Positions 7,802-12,256 of a stretch of DNA of 12,256 nucleotides are shown here, in pieces (position 1 is the first letter of the stretch; each line of letters begins with the position of its first letter). Under the pieces are notes generated by a model. The model had not been told where the DNA came from. It ran no database searches and saw only the letters and a program-made list of their open reading frames with translations. Source of the DNA: Pseudomonadota bacterium (GTDB lineage Bacteria > Pseudomonadota > Alphaproteobacteria > CACIAM-22H2); assembly GCA_020161965.1 (NCBI GenBank), contig JAIUNH010000061.1:1-12256 (forward strand). Reading direction: 5' to 3'. The translations under genes and the position numbers were made by a program.

Positions 7802-8578
7802 ATGTCCGACTTCGTCGACCACCGCCCCGGCCTGGGCAACGAGCTTCGCCTGGCGCTGGCGTTTTTGACGCGCCTGCCGGTCCGCCTGCCCCAGCATGTC
7901 GCCGAGGCGCCGTTGGCTGCCGCCGTGCGCGCGTTTCCCGTCGCGGGCGTGCCGGTCGCGCTTGCCGGCGGGGCCGCCTTCGCCCTGCCCTGGGCGCTGG
8001 GCTTGCCGACTTTGTTCGCGGCGTTGCTGGCGGTCGCGGCGATGACGGCGATGACCGGCGCCTTGCACGAGGACGGCCTAGCCGATTTCGCCGATTCGTT
8101 GGGGGCCCGCGATCCTGCGCGACGCCTGGCGATCATGCGCGACAGCCGCATTGGCACGTTCGGCGTATTGGCGCTGATCTTCGCCGTCGGGATGCGCGTC
8201 GTGTTGATCGCCGACAGCTTGGACCCCTGGGACGCGCTCTGCGTGATGCTGGCCGCGTCGTGTTTCAGCCGCGCTTGCGTCGTCCACGCGATGCACGCCT
8301 TGCCAATGGCGCGCGAAGACGGTTTGGCCCATGGCGCCGGTCGCCCCGCGCAAGGGCGGATGCTCGACACGATCGCCATTGGTGCTGCGTTCCTGTTCTT
8401 CGTCGGGCCGCTGGGCGCCGCATTGGGGTTCGTCGCGGGTGCGGCGGCGACCTTCGCGGTCGAGCGGTTCGCGCGCAAGCATATCGGCGGCCAAACCGGC
8501 GACGTGTTGGGTGCGGTTCAACAAATTTCCGAAATCGCGATACTGTGCGCGGCGCTGGCCGCGACCCTTTGGTGGTGA
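7802..8578 (+). CDS. cobS: adenosylcobinamide-GDP ribazoletransferase, cobalamin synthase (CobS)
   Basis: CobS is the integral-membrane enzyme that joins adenosylcobinamide-GDP with alpha-ribazole or its 5'-phosphate to give adenosylcobalamin or its phosphate. The 258-residue length fits the family. Seen in order are FLTRLPVRLP (21-30), FPVAGVPVAL (45-54), the metal-binding acidic motif GALHEDGLADFADSLG (86-101), IMRDSRIGTFG (111-121), then SRACVVHAMHALP and the C-terminal GGQTGDVLGAVQQISE (229-244). Several hydrophobic helices lie between. ATG 7802 is chosen because the product then begins just before the conserved first helix; the open frame upstream lies antisense to cobT. The cobC-type phosphatase start is 5 bases after its stop, so the two are almost certainly co-transcribed. 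P. denitrificans name: CobV. Confidence 0.96.
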   Translation: MSDFVDHRPGLGNELRLALAFLTRLPVRLPQHVAEAPLAAAVRAFPVAGVPVALAGGAAFALPWALGLPTLFAALLAVAAMTAMTGALHEDGLADFADSLGARDPARRLAIMRDSRIGTFGVLALIFAVGMRVVLIADSLDPWDALCVMLAASCFSRACVVHAMHALPMAREDGLAHGAGRPAQGRMLDTIAIGAAFLFFVGPLGAALGFVAGAAATFAVERFARKHIGGQTGDVLGAVQQISEIAILCAALAATLWW

Positions 8579-8583
8579 CAAAC

Positions 8584-9228
8584 ATGGACAAAATGATTGA
8601 GACGCCGGTTTTCCTGGTGCGCCACGCGCCCGTCGTGGGCCAGGCCGGGCGCTGCTACGGCATCAAGGATGTCGACTGCGACACGACCGATGCGCGCGCC
8701 TTCGAAGGGCTCGCGCGTATCCTGCCGGACAAGGACGCGCTGTGGACGGTCACGCCCTTGTCGCGCACGGTGCGCACCGCCAATGCCGTGTGGGCCGCGC
8801 GCCAGGTTTCAGCACCGGATTACCGGATCGTGCCGGGCTTGATCGAACAAAGCTTCGGCGATTGGCAGGGCAAGACCTACGCCGAGCTTGGCGCCTATGG
8901 CCATGGCGATGCGCGCAACACCCATCGCCATTGGCTGACGATGGCGGAGATCAAGCCCGAGAACGGCGAGAGCTTCATCGAAGTCTGCGCCCGCGTCGCC
9001 GCGGCGCTCGACGAAACGGTCGCAAGCGCCAAGGGCCGCCCCATCGCCATGGTCTGCCATGGCGGCGTGGTGCGCGCGGCGCTATCGCATGTGTTGGGAA
9101 TTGCGCCGGAAGCCGCGTTGTCGATCGTCGTCGATACGCTGTCGGTCACGCGCGTCGACCGGTTCGACGGTGCGGGTCGCGGCCACGCTTGGCGCGTGGC
9201 TTACGTAAACCGCGACCCGCGTTGCTGA
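8584..9228 (+). CDS. cobC: histidine phosphatase, probable alpha-ribazole phosphatase (CobC type)
   Basis: This 214-residue protein belongs to the phosphoglycerate-mutase-like histidine phosphatases. The catalytic motif LVRHAPVV has phospho-accepting H14 next to R13, with Ala where many members have Gly (RHG). Other active-site residues are R61 in PLSRTVRTA, acidic E88 in LIEQSFGDWQGK and second histidine H159 in VCHGGVVRAAL. Lying 5 bases after cobS, it is best explained as the enzyme that removes the 5'-phosphate from alpha-ribazole phosphate or from cobalamin phosphate. The family is certain; the substrate is inferred from context. The name cobC is ambiguous, since in the P. denitrificans scheme it means a threonine-phosphate decarboxylase-like protein. 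Confidence 0.9.
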   Translation: MDKMIETPVFLVRHAPVVGQAGRCYGIKDVDCDTTDARAFEGLARILPDKDALWTVTPLSRTVRTANAVWAARQVSAPDYRIVPGLIEQSFGDWQGKTYAELGAYGHGDARNTHRHWLTMAEIKPENGESFIEVCARVAAALDETVASAKGRPIAMVCHGGVVRAALSHVLGIAPEAALSIVVDTLSVTRVDRFDGAGRGHAWRVAYVNRDPRC

Positions 9229-9229
9229 G

Positions 9230-9796
9230 TTAGGCGAACAGCAAAACCGCACCGACCATCGCGATGGCCGCACCGGCGTAGCGCAAAGTCGTGTTCGCGA
9301 ACGTCGCGACCGCGAAACCCGCCGCATGCAGCAGGCCCGTCGCGGTCAGGAAGCCGATCGCGTAAGGCAGGAAGCTCGCACCCTCGGCGATTTCGCCGCC
9401 ATGCGCGGCGCCATGGAACAGCGCGAACACGCCCGCAAGCACGCCGCCCGCGATGGCGGGCACGCGATCGGCGAAGACGATGGCAAGGCCGAAGATCGCG
9501 ACCGAGAACGCGATGCCGGTTTCGACCATCGGGAATTCGACGCCCGAAATCGCCAGCATCCCGCCGAATGCCATCGCGATCATGAACGACGCCGGCACCG
9601 CGAAGCGCCACACGCCGCCCTTCTGCGCGGCGAAGATGCCGACGGCAAGCATCGCCAGAATATGGTCGAGGCCGAACAGCGGATGCGCGAAACCGGCCAC
9701 CATGCCGTCGGTCGCATGACCGGTATGGGCGAAAGCGGGCGTGGCGGCCAAGGTCACGACGGCAGCGGCAGCGATTCGGGCGATTGAGCGGTTCAT
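9230..9796 (-). CDS. hupE: HupE/UreJ-family cobalt or nickel transporter
   Basis: This 188-residue protein has a cleavable signal peptide (about 1-23, ending ATPAFA) that would expose a mature N-terminus HTGH, a possible metal ligand. The first membrane region has the HPLFGLDHILAMLAVG signature (38-53) that defines HupE/UreJ proteins, and FALFHGAAHG (124-133) is a second His-rich family motif. About six membrane segments follow. The family imports Ni2+ for hydrogenase or urease, or Co2+ when near cobalamin genes. The cobalamin neighbours favour cobalt here, but sequence alone cannot separate the metals. Start is ATG 9796; the gap to the upstream same-strand hydrolase-like gene is 76 bases. 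Its stop lies one base from the cobC stop, in convergent arrangement. No riboswitch precedes it. Confidence 0.93.
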   Translation of the reverse strand: MNRSIARIAAAAVVTLAATPAFAHTGHATDGMVAGFAHPLFGLDHILAMLAVGIFAAQKGGVWRFAVPASFMIAMAFGGMLAISGVEFPMVETGIAFSVAIFGLAIVFADRVPAIAGGVLAGVFALFHGAAHGGEIAEGASFLPYAIGFLTATGLLHAAGFAVATFANTTLRYAGAAIAMVGAVLLFA

Positions 9797-9857
9797 AGGG
9801 GCGCGGCTCCGGGTCCGGACGAGAGAAGAAAATATGGCCGTCAGGCTAGCGCAGGAT

Positions 9858-9871
9858 TTTCCGTAAGGAAA
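9858..9871. promoter_or_regulatory. short inverted repeat upstream of hupE
   Basis: TTTCC-GTAA-GGAAA forms a perfect 5-bp inverted repeat with a 4-base spacer in the 76-base gap between the hydrolase-like gene and hupE. On the minus strand a TTGACT hexamer lies immediately upstream, overlapping the hydrolase stop codon, and could act as a -35 element for hupE; no convincing -10 follows at normal spacing. The repeat could be an operator or a weak hairpin. The stem is short and lacks a following T-run, so a terminator is unlikely. Confidence 0.25.
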
Positions 9872-9872
9872 G

Positions 9873-10739
9873 TCAACGCAAGACGGCGAGATACTTGTCG
9901 AGCACTTGATCGAGCTTCGCCCGATCGGTCATCAGCGAGGCGCGCGTACCCCGGTCGATCTGGATCGATAATTCGTTCTTGCCGCCGAAACGGCGCACGA
10001 CATCCGAAGCGCCCTTCAGCACCGGGCAGCCCGCACGGTCGGGATCGGCGTCGCGCGTGCCGCAGACGAACGCCCAGCGCGTATCGTCGAACGGGCCCAA
10101 GCCGAACTGGCCTTCGCCGATGCGCTTGTTGGCGGCAAGATCGGCAGCCATCGCACCCGAATTGGGCACGTTCAGCGCGAAGAACTTGCTGCCCGAGTTC
10201 CGATCATAAGCGGCGAGCGCGTAGACATATTCGGCCCCGCGCCCCGTTCCGTAGAGCATCAGCGAGCCGGGGCGCATATTCATCATGCGCAATACGGCTT
10301 CGAGTTCGCGATAGACGATATCGGCCGGCGCCTCGCTGGCCAGGCCCGTCCCCGTGCCGTACCACCATTGCATGGCGACGATGCCAAGGCCCCGGCGGAT
10401 CAGCGTCGCGTGCCAATCCTGCACTTCGGCCGGCGCCCAGCCATTGCGATCGTGCAGCACCACGACCCAGCCGCGCGGATTGGGAATCGGCGCCCAGGTC
10501 ATCGCGAATAGCCGGCCGTCGCGCGACAGGCGCACTTGCGCGCCGATCTGCTGCGAGAATTTGACCTTATCCGGCACTTTTTCGGTGGCGATCTGCAGGA
10601 TCGTTTGGGGCATTTGCGCGCGCGCGGGCGCCGCCAGCGTCACCGCCAGCGCCAAAATCGCCGCCCCGACAAACCCTAATCCCCGATACCGCAACGATCT
10701 TTCCCCGCCCCGGACGCCATGATAGTAACGGAGCCGCAT
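9873..10739 (-). CDS. secreted alpha/beta-hydrolase-like protein lacking evident catalytic residues
   Basis: The protein has 288 residues from ATG 10739. Its signal peptide has a hydrophobic core (GAAILALAVTLA) and a cleavage site after PARA, predicting a periplasmic or lipid-free exported product. The rest looks like an alpha/beta hydrolase: strand plus oxyanion-loop-like WVVVLHDRNGW, a helix with DWHATLIRRGLGIVAMQWW, an elbow-like SLMLYGTGRGAEYVYAL and a late strand WAFVCGTRDAD followed by AGC, whose two cysteines could form a disulfide. The elbow lacks a G-x-S-x-G serine, and no histidine appears in the C-terminal region where the catalytic one should be. A TTG at 10694, preceded by GGGGAAAG, would give a 273-residue form with a more compact signal peptide and may be the true start. 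The function is unknown; it sits between hupE and the cobalamin riboswitch. Confidence 0.8.
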   Translation of the reverse strand: MRLRYYHGVRGGERSLRYRGLGFVGAAILALAVTLAAPARAQMPQTILQIATEKVPDKVKFSQQIGAQVRLSRDGRLFAMTWAPIPNPRGWVVVLHDRNGWAPAEVQDWHATLIRRGLGIVAMQWWYGTGTGLASEAPADIVYRELEAVLRMMNMRPGSLMLYGTGRGAEYVYALAAYDRNSGSKFFALNVPNSGAMAADLAANKRIGEGQFGLGPFDDTRWAFVCGTRDADPDRAGCPVLKGASDVVRRFGGKNELSIQIDRGTRASLMTDRAKLDQVLDKYLAVLR

Positions 10740-10924
10740 CCGGACAGGGAAGAGCGGTGACGCGAAAACCTTAGATTTTGTCGAAGGTTTCCGCCAAACC
10801 GACGCTGCCCCCGCAACTGTGAGCGGCGAGATCGCGCCCACCCCCAGCCACTGGGCCGGAAATGTTCCGGTCTGGGAAGGCGGTGCGCGATCGATGACCC
10901 CGAGCCAGGAAACCTCCCGGACGC
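10736..10924 (+). promoter_or_regulatory. cobalamin (B12) riboswitch aptamer upstream of cobU-cobW
   Basis: Conserved blocks of the adenosylcobalamin aptamer appear in the right order: GGGAAGAGCGGTG (10747-10759), GCTGCCCCCGCAACTGT (10804-10820) followed by GAGCGG, GCCACTGG (10847-10854), GGGAAGGCGG (10874-10883) and the B12 box GAGCCAGGAAACCTCCC (10902-10918). P1 can be drawn between 10736-10743 (GCATCCGG) and 10917-10924 (CCGGACGC) with one A-C mismatch. In this RNA class, bound cobalamin represses the downstream gene. The start of cobU lies 59 bases after the aptamer, consistent with feedback control of cobU and cobW. Two departures are visible: an extra hairpin inside the P3 region (10766-10790) and C where the B12-box consensus has G (ACCTGCC becomes ACCTCCC). 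Confidence 0.95.
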
Positions 10925-10957
10925 CGATACGCCGCTGTTGGCGCATCGCAACGACCG

Positions 10958-10972
10958 TCCTCGGCGGGAGGA
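10958..10972 (+). promoter_or_regulatory. probable Shine-Dalgarno-sequestering hairpin of the riboswitch
   Basis: TCCTC (10958-10962) and GAGGA (10968-10972) form a perfect 5-bp stem around a GGCGG loop. The 3' arm is the core of the purine-rich ribosome-binding region GGGAGGAAAGGG (10966-10977) before the GTG start of cobU at 10984. Closing this hairpin would hide the ribosome-binding site, the usual translational output of cobalamin riboswitches in proteobacteria. No T-run follows, so transcription termination is unlikely. A second small hairpin, CGCC/GGCG at 10930-10943, lies between it and the aptamer. How the aptamer switches this stem is inferred. Confidence 0.5.
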
Positions 10973-10983
10973 AAGGGTGACAC

Positions 10984-11547
10984 GTGGCGCGGACCAAACC
11001 GGCCCCCAAGCGGGCTAAACCCAAAATCGTGCTCGTGCTGGGCGGTGCCCGCTCGGGCAAGAGCGAATATGCCGAAGCACGGACCCTCGCCTTGCGGGGT
11101 CCGCGCGCCAAGGCGCTGTATCTCGCGACCGGTCAGGCGCACGACAGGGAGATGGCCGCGCGCATCGACACACACAAAAAACGGCGCGGGTCCGGCTGGG
11201 CGACGATCGAAGAACCGCTGGATATCGCAGGCATCATCGCCACCCACGCCAAGCCGGGCGCGCCGATTCTGGTCGATTGCCTCACGCTGTGGCTGTCGAA
11301 CCTGATGCACGGACAAGCCGACATCGCTGCCGAAACCGCGAAACTCTGCGCGGCACTGAAAGCCGCGAAGGGCCCGGTCGTGCTCGTCTCCAACGAAATC
11401 GGTCTTGGCATCGTGCCCGACAACAAACTCGCCCGCGAATTCCGCGACCATGCGGGCCGCATTCATCAAGACGTCGCGCGTGTGGCGCATGACGCGATTT
11501 TCGTTGCGGCCGGTCTGCCGCTCGCCTTGAAAGGAAAAACAGTATGA
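10984..11547 (+). CDS. cobU: adenosylcobinamide kinase / adenosylcobinamide-phosphate guanylyltransferase (CobU/CobP)
   Basis: This bifunctional cytoplasmic enzyme phosphorylates adenosylcobinamide and transfers GMP from GTP to make adenosylcobinamide-GDP, the CobS substrate. The 187 residues have P-loop GGARSGKS (20-27), LATGQAHDREMAARIDTHKKRR (48-68), GWATIEEP (71-78), VDCLTLWLSNL (97-107), VSNEIGLGIVP (135-145) and GRIHQDVA (158-165), all family signatures. The protein starts at GTG 10984, about 12 bases after GGGAGG, giving a short basic tail (MARTKPAPKRAKPK) before the usual first strand; no in-frame ATG is nearby. It is the first gene under the cobalamin riboswitch, and its TGA overlaps the cobW ATG. 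P. denitrificans name: CobP. Confidence 0.97.
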   Translation: MARTKPAPKRAKPKIVLVLGGARSGKSEYAEARTLALRGPRAKALYLATGQAHDREMAARIDTHKKRRGSGWATIEEPLDIAGIIATHAKPGAPILVDCLTLWLSNLMHGQADIAAETAKLCAALKAAKGPVVLVSNEIGLGIVPDNKLAREFRDHAGRIHQDVARVAHDAIFVAAGLPLALKGKTV

Positions 11548-12256
11548 ACCGCATCCCCGCGACGATCGTCACCGGCTTTCTGGGGGCGGGCAAGACGACG
11601 CTGCTGCGCAAGCTGGCCGCCAACGCGAAAGGCAAGCGCATCGCCTTCGTCATCAACGAATTCGGCGAGCTCGGAATGGACCGAGAGCTGTTGTTGGGCT
11701 GCGCGGAAGAAGGCTGCGCGCCCGGCGACGTGATCGAGCTCGCCAATGGCTGCATCTGCTGCACCGTCGCCGACGATTTCCTGCCGGCGATCGAAAAGCT
11801 GCTCGACCTGCCCGAGCCGCCCGATCACATCGTGATCGAGACGTCGGGCCTCGCACTCCCCAAGCCGCTGGTCCAGGCGTTCAACTGGCCCGGCATCAAA
11901 ACGCGCACGACGGTCGATGGCGTGGTCACGCTGATCGACGGTCCCGCGATGGCCGCGGGCCAATTCGCCGAAGACGAAGCGGCGTTGGAAGCCCAGCGCC
12001 GGGGAGATCCCAATCTCGATCACGACAATCCGATCGAGGAAGTGTTCACCGACCAGCTTGCTTGCGCCGATCTGGTGGTGCTGACCAAGACCGACGCACT
12101 GGACATGGTCGATCGCGCGCGCCTCGAAGCGGAACTCACCGCCAAATTGCGCGCGGGCGCCAAACTTGTCGGTGCGGCGCATGGCGAGATCCCGCCCGAA
12201 GTGCTGATCGGCCTCGACGCGCAAGCCGAAGACGATCTCGCCACGCGGCCCAGCCA
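11544..12256 (+). CDS. cobW: CobW-family GTP-dependent metallochaperone, C-terminus cut by window edge
   Basis: CobW is a G3E-family GTPase that is thought to deliver Co2+ to the aerobic cobaltochelatase. The 237 residues present show Walker A GFLGAGKT (11-18), INEFGELGMD (37-46), the metal-binding GCICCT (69-74), ETSGLALPKPL (99-109) and TKTD (181-184, a family variant of the NKxD guanine motif). The insert with Asp, Glu and His around 155-165 (DPNLDHDNPIEEVF) is typical of CobW rather than YjiA- or YeiR-type relatives. ATG 11544 overlaps the cobU stop as ATGA, and AAGGA lies 8 bases upstream. The gene runs past the right edge. In many alphaproteobacteria cobN follows, but it is not in this window. 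Confidence 0.95.
   Translation, partial: MNRIPATIVTGFLGAGKTTLLRKLAANAKGKRIAFVINEFGELGMDRELLLGCAEEGCAPGDVIELANGCICCTVADDFLPAIEKLLDLPEPPDHIVIETSGLALPKPLVQAFNWPGIKTRTTVDGVVTLIDGPAMAAGQFAEDEAALEAQRRGDPNLDHDNPIEEVFTDQLACADLVVLTKTDALDMVDRARLEAELTAKLRAGAKLVGAAHGEIPPEVLIGLDAQAEDDLATRPS

Noticed and set aside
9326..9787. Plus-strand frame 9326-9787
   Set aside because: It is antisense to hupE and rich in Arg/His/Glu without any recognisable motif.
9858..9871. Reading the inverted repeat before hupE as an intrinsic terminator of the hydrolase-like gene
   Set aside because: The stem is only five base pairs, not G/C-rich, and no T-run follows on the minus strand.
10740..11111. Extension of the hydrolase-like frame rightward to 11111
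   Set aside because: It runs through the riboswitch and antisense to cobU, and has no protein-like features before the signal peptide.
10771..12224. Minus-strand frames 10771-11490 and 11466-12224
   Set aside because: These are shadows of cobU and cobW, whose motifs are unmistakable on the plus strand.

Overview
The window reads as a stretch of a high-GC alphaproteobacterial chromosome, probably a Rhodospirillales-like lineage. This is inferred from the strong G/C bias at third codon positions, a RegB/RegA-type redox two-component pair, the aerobic-style cobalamin gene set with CobW, and an alphaproteobacterial cobalamin riboswitch. I found no rRNA, tRNA, CRISPR array, insertion sequence or phage gene. 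The window is gene-dense, and both end genes are cut by the window edge.

Region 1 (1-3973, minus strand) reads right to left as regB, regA, a LysE/RhtB-family exporter and a large GT-C-like membrane protein whose C-terminus is cut off at base 1. The gaps are 9, 54 and 19 bases. RegB keeps the quinone-site motif GGLQNPF, the H-box histidine and the redox-sensing cysteine of the family. RegA keeps the phospho-acceptor Asp and the near-invariant Fis-type helix-turn-helix.

Region 2 (4031-5577, plus) is a two-gene ABC-2 exporter. The ATPase and permease overlap by ATGA, and the pair diverges from regB across only 57 bases. It converges on a LysR-type regulator (5585-6481, minus). The regulator is preceded by a probable 46-residue ORF that overlaps its start by ATGA.

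Region 3 (6695-9796) is the first cobalamin block. cobT (minus) diverges from cobS-cobC (plus). Together they cover activation of the lower ligand, joining of the lower ligand to the corrin, and phosphate removal. hupE, a probable cobalt or nickel importer, converges on cobC with stop codons one base apart.

Region 4 (9873-12256) is the second cobalamin block. A cobalamin aptamer (10736-10924) and a probable Shine-Dalgarno-sequestering hairpin (10958-10972) precede cobU/cobP (GTG start), which overlaps cobW by ATGA. cobW runs off the right edge. Diverging from the riboswitch is a secreted alpha/beta-hydrolase-like protein without a recognisable catalytic Ser or His. Its first in-frame ATG lies inside the DNA that encodes the aptamer P1 helix.

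Functionally, the right half supplies metal (HupE), probable cobalt delivery (CobW), nucleotide-loop assembly (CobU, CobT, CobS) and a feedback sensor for finished cobalamin. The left half holds redox signalling and small-molecule export. I did not find a clearly undescribed multi-gene system. The best leads are the pseudo-hydrolase facing the riboswitch, the unusual aptamer, and the small ORF coupled to the LysR gene.
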